A DNA stretch of 64,000 nt from Pseudomonas sp. CCC3.1 (GTDB lineage Bacteria; Pseudomonadota; Gammaproteobacteria; Pseudomonadales; Pseudomonadaceae), in contig NZ_CP133778.1 in the NCBI RefSeq assembly GCF_034347405.1, positions 806,001 through 870,000 of the forward strand, read 5' to 3'. The notes below the pieces were generated by a model that was not told where the DNA came from, ran no database searches, and was given only the letters and a program-made list of their open reading frames with translations. The translations under genes were made by a program, and so were the position numbers. Positions 51,115 to 60,280 of the stretch are shown piece by piece. The first letter of the stretch is position 1, and each line of letters opens with the position of its first letter.

Positions 51115-52459
51115 AGTCCCGGGCAAGCAATCGGTGTTCTGGAAACTGGCGTGTCTGCTGGTGGCTTTCTGCTTGCTGATGATCTGGCTCAGTTGGTCCT
51201 GGGGCCGCTACATGGACAAACGCACCGGCTTTTTAACCGTAGAGGCTAAAAGCACACTGATACGTTACGCCGGTGAAGCGGAACAGGCCTGGAACAAAGG
51301 TCAGCAAACGGGCGTTGATCAGTGGTTGCAGGCCTTTGGCCAGGTCGAAAGTGGTTGGGTCGGTGTGGTTGGCCAAGACTTGCAGGCGCTGAGCAGTTAC
51401 CCCCTGAATGACACCGAAACTCAGCGGCTGACGTTTCTGCGCGGGCTGGATTGGCCTATCAGTCACATCAATGCGGTGCGGCCGTGGATCAAGGTGCCGT
51501 TTCCCAAAGACCCTGCTGCGGGTTATCTGGTCATCGAATTGCCCCAGCGCTTTATGCCGGGCCGTTCTCAAATGGTGTGGCGCATCCTTATCAATGGTGT
51601 GATCCCTGGGCTGTTCACGTTGCTCTTGTGCGTGGGCTTGTACCGACTGTTGATCGTGCCGCTGAACCACTTGCGCGAGCAGGCCAATGCCTGGCGCGTT
51701 GATCAACTGGGCACGCGGCTGTCGAGCCAGACCACCAGCCGCCAAGACGAGCTGGGTGACTTGGGCCGAGCGTTTGATCAGATGTCCGAGCGTTTGCAAA
51801 GCACTGTCAGCCAACAGCAGCAAATGCTGCGCGACTTGTCCCATGAACTGCGTACGCCTTTGAGCCGCCTGCGGGTGGCGTGTGACAGCGAGCAAGGGCT
51901 TGAAGCCCTGCGCGAACGGCTGAGCCGTGAGGTGGATGGCATGCAGCGGCTCGTCGAAGACACCTTGCAACTGGCCTGGCTGGATGCCGAGCGCGGGCCG
52001 TTGCCGGTCGAAGACATCCAGATTCAGGCGCTGTGGGAAATGCTCACTGAAAATGCGCGTTTTGAAAGTCACTGGCCTGAGTCGCGGCTACCGTGCCGGG
52101 TCGATGCCCATTGCTGGGTTAAAGGCCATCTCAATAGCCTGGCGCAGGCGCTGGAAAACATTCTGCGCAATGCCATTCGTCATTCGCCTGCGGATGGCAT
52201 CGTCAGCCTCAATGGCCGACGTGAGGGGGACGAGTGGCACTTATGGCTCGATGATCAGGGCGGCGGCGTGGCCCCTGAAGCGCTGGAGCGGATCTTCGCC
52301 CCGTTTACCCGCCTCGATGGTTCGCGACCTGGGGACGGAGGCTTTGGCCTGGGTTTGAGCATCGCCCGCAACGCGTTACGCGTGCAGGGTGGCAGCTTGT
52401 GGGCCGAAAACACTGAGTGCGGCTTGCGCGTGCATTTGCGGCTGCCTAGTGCAGGTTAA
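51104..52459 (+). CDS. pirS: Sensor histidine kinase, PirS-like
   Basis: 451 residues. Membrane helices ~12-30 and ~158-182 flank a periplasmic sensor, followed by HAMP (LIVPLNHLREQANAW), H-box LRDLSHELRTPLSRLRVA, N-box ENILRNAIRHSP and G-boxes LDDQGGGV and GGFGLGLSIARN. It pairs with the regulator upstream. The ligand is unknown; siderophore or iron status is suggested by analogy only. Confidence 0.8.
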   Translation: MRSKVPGKQSVFWKLACLLVAFCLLMIWLSWSWGRYMDKRTGFLTVEAKSTLIRYAGEAEQAWNKGQQTGVDQWLQAFGQVESGWVGVVGQDLQALSSYPLNDTETQRLTFLRGLDWPISHINAVRPWIKVPFPKDPAAGYLVIELPQRFMPGRSQMVWRILINGVIPGLFTLLLCVGLYRLLIVPLNHLREQANAWRVDQLGTRLSSQTTSRQDELGDLGRAFDQMSERLQSTVSQQQQMLRDLSHELRTPLSRLRVACDSEQGLEALRERLSREVDGMQRLVEDTLQLAWLDAERGPLPVEDIQIQALWEMLTENARFESHWPESRLPCRVDAHCWVKGHLNSLAQALENILRNAIRHSPADGIVSLNGRREGDEWHLWLDDQGGGVAPEALERIFAPFTRLDGSRPGDGGFGLGLSIARNALRVQGGSLWAENTECGLRVHLRLPSAG

Positions 52460-52500
52460 ATCGTGCCTGGAGCTGCCGCAGATCTATGACGCGCGAAAAA

Positions 52501-52648
52501 CCGTAGCAGCTGTCGAGCCTGCGAGGCTGCGTCCGGCTGTGTAGCAGTCGTAAAATCAAGCACTGCGGTGTGTCAGCCAGACCCTGCACTTAGCGTTTAC
52601 GATCGCTGCGCAATCGGACGTAGCCTCGCAGGCTCGGCAACTGCTACG
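52501..52648. repeat. Second copy of the ~150-bp inverted repeat
   Basis: CCGTAGCAGCTGTCGAG ... CTCGGCAACTGCTACG with inner GCGAGGCTGCGTCCG/CGGACGTAGCCTCGC. It is more diverged than the copy at 45267 and occupies much of the 52460-52797 gap. The gap also holds a REP fragment (GGAGCTGCCGCAG at 52469); I saw no gene there. Confidence 0.75.
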
Positions 52649-52797
52649 AAATCGGCTTGCAGCGCGCCATAGAATCTCCCGTACGTCTGAAACATTGCTT
52701 ATAGCCTTTAGCCATAAGCTTCGCACTTTGCGTGATATGGGCTCTGGGCGTTTGCCGGTATGATGTGCGGCCCCGCAGTCTGGATTGCGAATACGCC

Positions 52798-53700
52798 ATG
52801 ACCTTGCAGTACCCCACTATCGCCGATTGCATCGGCAACACTCCGCTGGTGCGCTTGCAGCGCCTGGCCGGGAACACGTCTAACACCTTGTTGCTCAAGC
52901 TCGAAGGGAACAACCCGGCGGGCTCGGTCAAGGACCGTCCTGCACTGTCGATGATTACCCGCGCGCAAACGCGTGGGCAGATCCAGGCCGGCGATACTCT
53001 GATTGAGGCCACGTCGGGTAATACCGGGATTGCGCTGGCGATGGCTGCCGCGATCAAGGGCTACAAGATGATCCTGATCATGCCCGACAACTCCAGCGCC
53101 GAGCGCAAGGCGGCCATGACCGCGTATGGCGCCGAGCTGATCCTGGTCAGTCAGGAAGAAGGCATGGAAGGTGCCCGCGACCTGGCCGACAAGATGCAGG
53201 CCGAAGGCCGCGGCAAGGTGCTCGATCAGTTCGCCAATGGTGATAACCCAGAGGCGCATTACACCAGCACTGGCCCGGAACTCTGGCGTCAGACCCAAGG
53301 CACGATCACCCACTTCGTCAGCTCGATGGGCACCACGGGCACCATCATGGGTGTCTCGCGTTACCTCAAAGAGCAAAACCCCGAGGTGCAGATCGTCGGT
53401 TTGCAACCGATGGAAGGCGCCGCAATTCCGGGCATTCGTCGCTGGCCGACCGAATACTTGCCGAAAATCTATCAAGCCAGTCGGGTTGACCGGATTGTCG
53501 ACATGGCCCAGCGCGAAGCCGAAGACGTGATGCGCCGACTGGCCCGCGAAGAAGGCATTTTCTGCGGTGTGTCTTCGGGCGGTGCGGTGGCAGCGATGCT
53601 GCGTTTGTCTCAAGAAGTCGAAAACGCCGTGATCGTCGGCATTATTTGTGACCGCGGCGACCGTTACTTGTCGACCGGCATTTACGATGCGCCCAACTGA
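52798..53700 (+). CDS. cysM: Cysteine synthase B
   Basis: 300 residues from MTLQYPTIADCIGNTPLVRL. The PLP lysine lies in NNPAGSVKDRPAL, the substrate loop in EATSGNTGIALAM and the phosphate loop in SSMGTTGTIMGVSRYL. CysM makes cysteine from O-acetylserine and sulfide or S-sulfocysteine from thiosulfate. The RPALSM signature is that of CysM rather than CysK. It overlaps rlmD by one base. Confidence 0.94.
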   Translation: MTLQYPTIADCIGNTPLVRLQRLAGNTSNTLLLKLEGNNPAGSVKDRPALSMITRAQTRGQIQAGDTLIEATSGNTGIALAMAAAIKGYKMILIMPDNSSAERKAAMTAYGAELILVSQEEGMEGARDLADKMQAEGRGKVLDQFANGDNPEAHYTSTGPELWRQTQGTITHFVSSMGTTGTIMGVSRYLKEQNPEVQIVGLQPMEGAAIPGIRRWPTEYLPKIYQASRVDRIVDMAQREAEDVMRRLAREEGIFCGVSSGGAVAAMLRLSQEVENAVIVGIICDRGDRYLSTGIYDAPN

Positions 53701-55052
53701 TGGCTAAGCAAGAGAGAGGCCTGCGTTTCCAGCCCACTGGCGGGACCAAGGCCGCGCAAGTGCCTACGGGTAAAAAACAGCGTTTGAACATCGAGCGTCT
53801 GGCCAACGACGGCCGTGGTATTGCCTTTATTGAAGGCCGTACCTGGTTTGTGTCGGGGGCCTTGGCCGGTGAAGAGGTGGAAGCCCGCGTGTTGGGCGCG
53901 CACGGAAAAGTCGTCGAAGCGCGCACCGAACGTGTATTCAAGGCCAGCGATATTCGTCGCGTTGCGCCGTGCGTGCATGCCGGGAAATGTGGGGGGTGCA
54001 GCGTGCAGCATCTGCCCCATAACGAGCAGCTTGCACTGAAACAGCGCATGCTCAGCGAACAGTTGAACCGTGTTGCGGGCGTCGAGCCTGAGGAATGGGC
54101 GCAGCCGTTGACCGGACCTGAGTTTGGCTACCGCCGCCGGGCCCGCATTGCAGTGCGCTGGGATGCGCGGGCCAAGCGACTGGACGTCGGTTTCCGGGCT
54201 GCAGGCAGTCAGGACATCGTCGCCATCGACCACTGTTTGGTGCTGGTACAGGCTTTGCAACCTATCATGAGCGGGTTGCCCGCCATGTTGCGTCAGTTGA
54301 GCAATCCGAAAGCCCTTGGGCATGTCGAGTTGTTCAGCGGTTCGGCGATTGCTGTTTTGCTGCGCCACATGGCGCCGCTGAACGAAGCCGACCTGCAGGT
54401 TTTACAGAATTTTTGCGCCCTGCATAATGCCCAATTGTGGCTACATGGAGACGGCGAGCCACAACCGGTCGATTTGAGTCAGACCTTGGGCTACCGTTTA
54501 CAACAGTGGGATCTGGAATTGGCCTACAGGCCGGGTGACTTTGTTCAGGTCAACGCCGGGGTCAATGAAGCCATGGTTGCGCAAGCGCTGGACTGGCTGG
54601 CGCCACAGGCCGACGAGCGGGTTCTTGACTTGTTCTGTGGGCTGGGTAATTTCGCATTGCCGCTGGCGCGTCAGGTGCGCGAAGTGGTGGCCGTCGAAGG
54701 TGTTGCGACGATGGTCGAACGTGCCGCGCAAAACGCGGTCAGTAACACACTGCATAATGCAGCGTTTTTTCAGGCCGATCTGTCGCAGCCTTTGGTGGAT
54801 GCGACATGGGCCAAGCAGGGCTTCGCCGCCGTGCTCCTCGACCCGCCGCGTGACGGGGCGTATGAAGTGGTGCGCAAGCTGTCGGGCCTGGGTGCCAAGC
54901 GTTTGGTGTATGTGTCGTGCAACCCGGCCACGTTGGCCCGCGACACGGTTGAGTTGATGAAACAGGGGTATCGGTTAAAACGTGCCGGAATCCTCGATAT
55001 GTTCCCGCAAACCGCGCATGTCGAGGCGATGGCGTTATTTGAAGCAGACTAG
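53700..55052 (+). CDS. rlmD: 23S rRNA (uracil1939-C5)-methyltransferase
   Basis: 450 residues starting in a TGATG overlap with cysM. N-terminal TRAM domain, Fe-S Cys cluster CVHAGKCGGCSVQHL, SAM site VLDLFCGLGNFALPLA and catalytic Cys in VYVSCNPATLARD. It methylates U1939 of 23S rRNA. The order cysM-rlmD-relA-mazG is conserved. Confidence 0.95.
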   Translation: MAKQERGLRFQPTGGTKAAQVPTGKKQRLNIERLANDGRGIAFIEGRTWFVSGALAGEEVEARVLGAHGKVVEARTERVFKASDIRRVAPCVHAGKCGGCSVQHLPHNEQLALKQRMLSEQLNRVAGVEPEEWAQPLTGPEFGYRRRARIAVRWDARAKRLDVGFRAAGSQDIVAIDHCLVLVQALQPIMSGLPAMLRQLSNPKALGHVELFSGSAIAVLLRHMAPLNEADLQVLQNFCALHNAQLWLHGDGEPQPVDLSQTLGYRLQQWDLELAYRPGDFVQVNAGVNEAMVAQALDWLAPQADERVLDLFCGLGNFALPLARQVREVVAVEGVATMVERAAQNAVSNTLHNAAFFQADLSQPLVDATWAKQGFAAVLLDPPRDGAYEVVRKLSGLGAKRLVYVSCNPATLARDTVELMKQGYRLKRAGILDMFPQTAHVEAMALFEAD

Positions 55053-55171
55053 GACGTCTGTCTATTTCGACGGGCCCGCAACCGTACGCTGCTTTACCCT
55101 GGGGCGTGCGGCTGGGATTCGGGTCGGTGATATCAGCGCATTAAACGTGCGCTGTAGGGAAGGTAAGCAAG

Positions 55172-57427
55172 ATGGTACAGGTCAGAGCACACCAGCCGAT
55201 CAACACCGACGGCAGTCTCAACCTCGAGGCATGGCTTGATCATGCGGTGAGTGTCGATGTGGCGCTGGACCGTGAAGCCTTGAAAGAAGCGTGTGAGTTT
55301 GCACGTGAGGCCGAACAGCAAGCCAATGCAGCGAAAAACCTGTGGTCCGAGGGCGCGTCGAGCTTTCGAACCGGGTTGGAAATCGCTGAAATCCTGGCTG
55401 ATCTCAAGCTGGACCAAGATTCTCTGGTCGCCGCAATTCTGTATCGCGGCGTGCGTGAAGGGCAGATCCTGCTGCCGGCCGTCAGCCAGCGCTTTGGCCC
55501 GGTGGTTGCCAAGCTGATTGATGGCGTGCTGCGCATGGCGGCGATCAGCGCCAGCCTCAGTCCTCGTCAATCCATGGTCATGGGCTCTCAGGGCCAGGTC
55601 GAAAACCTGCGCAAAATGCTCGTGGCGATGGTTGATGACGTGCGCGTGGCACTGATCAAACTGGCTGAGCGCACCTGCGCAATCCGTGAAGTCAAAAGTG
55701 CTTCGGACGAAAAACGCATTCGCGTTGCGCGCGAGGTCTTCGATATTTATGCGCCGTTGGCGCACCGACTGGGCATTGGCCATATCAAATGGGAGCTGGA
55801 GGACTTGTCCTTCCGCTACCTCGAACCCGAGCAGTACAAACAGATCGCCACGTTGCTGCATGAGCGCCGCCTTGATCGCGAGCGCTTTATCAGTGACGTG
55901 ATGAACCAGTTGCGCACCGAGCTTGAAGCCACTGGGGTGGTTGACGCAGACATCAGCGGCCGGGCCAAACACATTTACTCGATCTGGCGCAAAATGCAGC
56001 GCAAGGGCCTGGCTTTCAGTCAGATCTATGATGTGCGCGCGGTGCGGGTGCTGGTGCCGGAAATGCGCGATTGCTACACCGCGCTGGGCATCGTCCACAC
56101 CTTGTGGCGGCACATCCCCAAAGAATTCGACGACTACATCGCCAACCCGAAAGAGAACGGCTATCGCTCGCTGCACACGGCGGTGATCGGGCCTGAAGGT
56201 AAGGTGCTGGAAGTGCAGATTCGCACCCACGCCATGCACGAAGAGGCGGAGCTGGGGGTGTGTGCGCACTGGCGTTACAAGGGCACCGACGTCAAGGCCG
56301 GGTCCAACCAGTACGAAGAGAAAATCTCGTGGTTGCGCCAGGTGCTGGAATGGCACGAAGAACTGGGCGACATCGGCGGTCTGGCCGATCAGTTGCGGGT
56401 CGATATCGAGCCGGATCGGGTGTACATCTTTACCCCCGACGGGCATGCCATCGACCTGCCCAAGGGCGCGACGCCGCTGGACTTCGCCTACCGGGTGCAC
56501 ACCGAAATCGGCCATAACTGCCGAGGTGCCAAGATCAACGGGCGCATTGTGCCGCTCAACTACAGCCTGCAAACCGGCGAGCAGGTCGAGATCATCACCA
56601 GCAAGCACGGCACGCCGAGCCGCGACTGGCTGAACTCCAACCTGGGGTATGTCACCACTTCCCGGGCGCGGGCGAAGATTGTTCACTGGTTTAAATTGCA
56701 GGCCCGCGATCAAAACGTTGCGGCCGGTAAAACCTTGCTTGAGCGCGAGCTGGGCCGTCTGGGCTTGCCCGCGGTGGATTACGACAAGCTCGCCGACAAA
56801 GCCAACATGAAAACCGCCGAGGACATGTACGCGGCGTTGGGTGCGGGCGACTTGCGCCTGGCACAGCTGATCAATCTGGCGCAGCAACTGGTCGAGCCGG
56901 AACGCGGCAGCGAACAGATGGAACTCATCCCGCGCAAAGCCACGGGCTACAAGCCGGGCAAGCGTGGCGACATCCAGATCGAAGGCGTGGGCAACCTGTT
57001 GACCCAAATGGCTGGCTGCTGCCAGCCGCTGCCGGGTGACGCGATTGTCGGTTACATCACCCAAGGGCGTGGCGTGAGCATTCACCGTCAGGACTGCGCC
57101 TCGGTGCTGCAACTGGGCAGCCGTGAGCCGGAGCGCATCATTCAGGTCAACTGGGGGCCGATCCCGGTGTCGACGTACCCGGTCGACATCGAAATCCGTG
57201 CCTATGATCGTTCAGGCCTGCTGCGCGACGTGTCGCAAGTGCTGCTCAACGAGCGGCTCAACGTTTTGGCGGTCAACACCCGCTCGAACAAAGAGAACAA
57301 CACGGCGCTGATGACCTTGACCATCGAGATCCCGGGGCTGGATGCATTGGGGCGTTTGCTGGGGCGTATTTCGCAACTGCCAAACATCATCGAAACCCGC
57401 CGTATCGGGCGTAGCGAAGCCCGTTGA
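55172..57427 (+). CDS. relA: GTP pyrophosphokinase RelA
   Basis: 751 residues. The pseudo-hydrolase domain lacks the HD pair (AAILYRGVREGQILLP), as in monofunctional RelA. The synthetase domain has KHIYSIWRKMQRKG and YDVRAVRVLV, followed by TGS (VYIFTPDGHAIDLPKGATPL), a helical region, a Cys-rich motif (MAGCCQPLPGDAIVGY) and the C-terminal ACT domain. It makes (p)ppGpp on ribosomes with uncharged tRNA. Confidence 0.96.
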   Translation: MVQVRAHQPINTDGSLNLEAWLDHAVSVDVALDREALKEACEFAREAEQQANAAKNLWSEGASSFRTGLEIAEILADLKLDQDSLVAAILYRGVREGQILLPAVSQRFGPVVAKLIDGVLRMAAISASLSPRQSMVMGSQGQVENLRKMLVAMVDDVRVALIKLAERTCAIREVKSASDEKRIRVAREVFDIYAPLAHRLGIGHIKWELEDLSFRYLEPEQYKQIATLLHERRLDRERFISDVMNQLRTELEATGVVDADISGRAKHIYSIWRKMQRKGLAFSQIYDVRAVRVLVPEMRDCYTALGIVHTLWRHIPKEFDDYIANPKENGYRSLHTAVIGPEGKVLEVQIRTHAMHEEAELGVCAHWRYKGTDVKAGSNQYEEKISWLRQVLEWHEELGDIGGLADQLRVDIEPDRVYIFTPDGHAIDLPKGATPLDFAYRVHTEIGHNCRGAKINGRIVPLNYSLQTGEQVEIITSKHGTPSRDWLNSNLGYVTTSRARAKIVHWFKLQARDQNVAAGKTLLERELGRLGLPAVDYDKLADKANMKTAEDMYAALGAGDLRLAQLINLAQQLVEPERGSEQMELIPRKATGYKPGKRGDIQIEGVGNLLTQMAGCCQPLPGDAIVGYITQGRGVSIHRQDCASVLQLGSREPERIIQVNWGPIPVSTYPVDIEIRAYDRSGLLRDVSQVLLNERLNVLAVNTRSNKENNTALMTLTIEIPGLDALGRLLGRISQLPNIIETRRIGRSEAR

Positions 57428-57432
57428 TCTCT

Positions 57433-57498
57433 TGTAGGAGCGAGCTTGCCTCGCGATCTTTTGACCTTTAAAGATCGCGAGGCAAGCTCGCTCCTACA
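57433..57498. repeat. REPIN between relA and mazG
   Basis: TGTAGGAGCGAGCTTGCCTC ... GAGGCAAGCTCGCTCCTACA with centre GATCTTTTGACCTTTAAAG. Transcripts from relA to mazG would contain this hairpin. Confidence 0.9.
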
Positions 57499-57520
57499 TC
57501 GTTTTGCACAAGGATTATTG

Positions 57521-58354
57521 ATGTTTACCCTCGACGACTTGCTACATCTCATGGCCCGCCTGCGTGACCCGCAGTTTGGCTGCCCGTGGGACATCAAACA
57601 AACCTATGCCACCCTCGTGCCTTATACCCTCGAAGAAGCCTATGAAGTGGCGGATGCCATTGAGCGCAGCGACTTTGAGCATCTGCAGGGTGAACTCGGT
57701 GATTTGCTGTTTCAGGTGGTGTATTACAGCCAGTTGGCCCGTGAAGAAGGGCGTTTTGAATTTTCCGGGGTGATCGACAGCATTACCCGCAAGTTGATTC
57801 GTCGCCATCCCCATGTGTTTCCGACCGGCGATCTGTATGCCCCCATGGATGTGCCGCGCCTGAGTGAAGAGCAGGTCAAGGAGCGCTGGGACCAGATCAA
57901 GGCTGAGGAGCGCGCAGAAAAATCCGCCACGCCGCAGCAGTTGTCGTTGCTCGATGACGTGCCGGTGGCGCTCCCTGCCTTGTCTCGCGCTGCCAAGTTG
58001 CAAAAGCGTGCGGCGCAAGTCGGGTTTGACTGGCCTGCGGCCTTGCCAGTGCTGGACAAGGTGCGTGAAGAGCTGGATGAAGTGCTCGAAGCCATGGCGG
58101 ATAACGACACGGCCGCGATCCACGATGAGGTGGGCGACCTGCTGTTTTCGGTGGTCAATCTGGCGCGTCATCTAAAAATCGACCCGGAAACGGCTCTGCG
58201 CAGCGCGAATACTAAATTTGACAGACGTTTCCGGTTTATCGAGCAGGCATTGCGCGATACCCTGCGTCCCATTGAAGATTGCACCCTTGAAGACCTGGAC
58301 GCTCTGTGGGGCGAAGCCAAGCGCCAGGAAAAGAATGTACCCAGCTGCGGCTGA
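57521..58354 (+). CDS. mazG: Nucleoside triphosphate pyrophosphohydrolase MazG
   Basis: 277 residues from the ATG at 57521 (AAGGA upstream); a frame open to 57446 crosses the REPIN. Duplicated MazG domains with EExxE-type metal sites: TLEEAYEVADAIE and ELGDLLFQVVYYSQ in the first, REELDEVLEAMA and DEVGDLLFSVVNLARH in the second. It hydrolyses NTPs and is linked to (p)ppGpp control. Confidence 0.95.
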   Translation: MFTLDDLLHLMARLRDPQFGCPWDIKQTYATLVPYTLEEAYEVADAIERSDFEHLQGELGDLLFQVVYYSQLAREEGRFEFSGVIDSITRKLIRRHPHVFPTGDLYAPMDVPRLSEEQVKERWDQIKAEERAEKSATPQQLSLLDDVPVALPALSRAAKLQKRAAQVGFDWPAALPVLDKVREELDEVLEAMADNDTAAIHDEVGDLLFSVVNLARHLKIDPETALRSANTKFDRRFRFIEQALRDTLRPIEDCTLEDLDALWGEAKRQEKNVPSCG

Positions 58355-58376
58355 GTTTGCCTAAGTGAGTAAGTAG

Positions 58377-58922
58377 ATGAGCATTTCCCTACGCGACCAG
58401 TTGCTCAAAGCCGGACTGGTCAACGAGAAGCAGGCCAAACAGGCTGGCAAAGAAAAGCAAAAGCAGCAGCGTCTGGCCCACAAAGGACAGATCGAGCTGG
58501 ACGACACTCAGCAACGTCTGGCCGCTGAAGCCAAGGCCGAGAAGGTCAAGCGCGACCAGGAACTGAATCGTCAGCAACAGGAAAAGGTCGAGCAAAAGGC
58601 CCGTGCTGCGCAGATCAAACAATTGATCGAAGTGTCGCGTCTGCCCAAGCTGAACACCGAGGATTACTACAACTTTGTGGACGACAAAAAGGTTAAGCGC
58701 CTGTCGGTCAACACCTTGATGCGTAACAAGCTGGCCAATGGCTCGCTGGCGATTGTGCAGCATCAGGGCGGCTATGAAGTGATTCCGCGTGAGGCGGCGC
58801 TGAAGATCCAGGAGCGCGATCCGCGCCGTATCGTTCAGCTCAACATTCTGGTTGAGCCGAAGACGCCAGAAGAAGACGATCCGTACGCGGCGTATCAGAT
58901 CCCCGACGATCTGATGTGGTAA
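58377..58922 (+). CDS. DUF2058 protein (YaiL-like)
   Basis: 181 residues. The N-terminal part MSISLRDQLLKAGLVNEKQA is followed by a very charged Lys/Gln/Glu-rich helix (~25-85) and a compact C-terminal domain (YYNFVDDKKVKRLSVN, GYEVIPREAALKIQERDP). This fits the DUF2058 family, thought to associate with nucleic acids or ribosomes. No ribosome site is obvious before the ATG. Confidence 0.88.
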   Translation: MSISLRDQLLKAGLVNEKQAKQAGKEKQKQQRLAHKGQIELDDTQQRLAAEAKAEKVKRDQELNRQQQEKVEQKARAAQIKQLIEVSRLPKLNTEDYYNFVDDKKVKRLSVNTLMRNKLANGSLAIVQHQGGYEVIPREAALKIQERDPRRIVQLNILVEPKTPEEDDPYAAYQIPDDLMW

Positions 58923-58942
58923 GCCCGTAAACCTCGGACAAA

Positions 58943-58970
58943 ACAAACCCCGCTTCGGCGGGGTTTGTGT
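58943..58970 (+). terminator. Terminator after DUF2058 gene
   Basis: AAACCCCGC-TTCG-GCGGGGTTT with a T-rich tail, about 20 bases beyond the stop. Confidence 0.9.
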
Positions 58971-58995
58971 GTTTCAAGACAGTAGTTGCAGTGAT

Positions 58996-59181
58996 TCAGG
59001 CTTGGCTTTGTTTCAGCGCTTCAAGCTTTTCCAGCTCGGCTTTGTAGTTATGAGCGTCGCTCTCGCGGTGGAACATGCCAACCAATATGTCTTCCTGGTG
59101 AACATCCCACAGGTGTACGCCGTGAGCGACAAGCTGATGGAACATACGTGAATCGTCGCGCTCAGTTACTTTGATAGTCAT
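58996..59181 (-). CDS. Small conserved protein, 61 residues
   Basis: From the ATG at 59181, GGAG seven bases upstream (a longer frame to 59217 is less likely). A short soluble protein MTIKVTERDDSRMFHQL..., with a C-terminal helix (SDAHNYKAELEKLEALKQ). No function is recognised. It is convergent with the DUF2058 gene. Confidence 0.65.
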   Translation of the reverse strand: MTIKVTERDDSRMFHQLVAHGVHLWDVHQEDILVGMFHRESDAHNYKAELEKLEALKQSQA

Positions 59182-59392
59182 CTGCTTGCTCCAAATTCTG
59201 GTAAGGGCCTGCGGCAAGACGTCGCAGGACTTCTTTATAGAATTTGTTAGCTTCCTAAGTAAATAGCTGATTGTCGCTCTGTCATGTTGCGAAAAACCGA
59301 AAAACGCTGCAGCCCTTGTGCGACGGGGTGTTTACGGATTTTGCCAATAGTTTTATGACAAAAGTTTCATGATCGAGGGAGTGTGCACTGTC

Positions 59393-59483
59393 CGTGGGAG
59401 TCGGGCTTGCCCGCGATGCAGGCAACGCGGTCTGGCAGATACACCGCGTCGATCCAATCGCGGGCAAGCCCGCTCCCACAAGG
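59393..59483. repeat. Intact REPIN (GTGGGAGTCGGGC type)
   Basis: CGTGGGAGTCGGGCTTGCCCG ... CGGGCAAGCCCGCTCCCACA with spacer GGTCTGGCAGATACACCGCG. It is a close relative of the copy interrupted by the IS at 39498. Confidence 0.88.
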
Positions 59484-59498
59484 TATTCGCCTTGAAAC

Positions 59499-59526
59499 GA
59501 AAAACCTCGCCGAAGCGAGGTTTTCT
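59499..59526 (-). terminator. Terminator of DUF3108 gene
   Basis: AAAACCTCGC-CGAA-GCGAGGTTTTC, A-rich on the left, so it ends minus-strand transcription 33 bases beyond 59559. Confidence 0.85.
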
Positions 59527-59558
59527 TGAAGCTTGCCGCTAAAAGCTTGCCGCTAACT

Positions 59559-60272
59559 TCAGTTACCCTTGACGGCTTTGCCATCCACCGTGCCGTCTTG
59601 CAGCATGATGTTGTATTGCTTGCCGTCGGTTTCTACCTGCTGTAAGGCCACCAGCAGATAATCCCAGTCTTTGGCGAACCACATGATGGTAGTGCGTTTG
59701 TTTTGTGTCGGGTCGCGGACGCGTTCAACCTTGATGGCATCGATCGTGCCGGCTTTGGTCTGGACTTTCTCGCTGCCAAGGACGCGGAAGTCATACGTGT
59801 CTACGTCTGTTCCCTCTACCACTTTGTAGCTCATGCTCTTTTTGCCAGCCGCTACATCGCGCTGCAAAGCCAACTGGTAAGTAGACTTGTCGAGCGTGCC
59901 ACTGAGCAGCGGAACCTTGACTGGATCGCCCCTATCGGTACCGGTGACCATGTTGGTCGCCCAGTCGAAATCCAGATTGACTTTTTTCGCTTTGCCCAGA
60001 CCGCCACGCTCGAAGGTGTAGGACTGAGGGATCAGGCTGTCGTTTTTGAACGCGAAGGTGCTGGACTCGGTCAGGCTGGCGATCAACATCGTAGCCTTGA
60101 AACTCAAGGTCCAGACGTTGTTGGCGTCTTTGCTCAGACTGCGCTCGGCTGAGCCGCTCATGGGTAGCTGTTTCCAGTCAGCGGTGTAGCTGGCCTGGAA
60201 AGGTTTAAGTTCGGCCGCCTGCACTGCTGGAATAGCCAGCAGGCTGAGGGCGAGGAGCAGGGCACGACGCAT
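59559..60272 (-). CDS. DUF3108 periplasmic protein
   Basis: 237 residues with a signal peptide (MRRALLLALSLLAIPAVQA, cleavage before AELK). The beta-rich body (FQASYTADWKQLPMSGSAER, TIDAIKVERVRDP, IMWFAKDWDYLLVALQQ) fits the DUF3108 family. It lies nine bases downstream of purN but is probably unrelated in function. Confidence 0.88.
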   Translation of the reverse strand: MRRALLLALSLLAIPAVQAAELKPFQASYTADWKQLPMSGSAERSLSKDANNVWTLSFKATMLIASLTESSTFAFKNDSLIPQSYTFERGGLGKAKKVNLDFDWATNMVTGTDRGDPVKVPLLSGTLDKSTYQLALQRDVAAGKKSMSYKVVEGTDVDTYDFRVLGSEKVQTKAGTIDAIKVERVRDPTQNKRTTIMWFAKDWDYLLVALQQVETDGKQYNIMLQDGTVDGKAVKGN

Positions 60273-60280
60273 AATGTCTC

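Noticed and set aside
55133..57112. A 659-codon minus-strand ORF opposite relA
   Set aside because: Shadow of relA; composition rich in His, Gln, Val and Arg typical of antisense frames.
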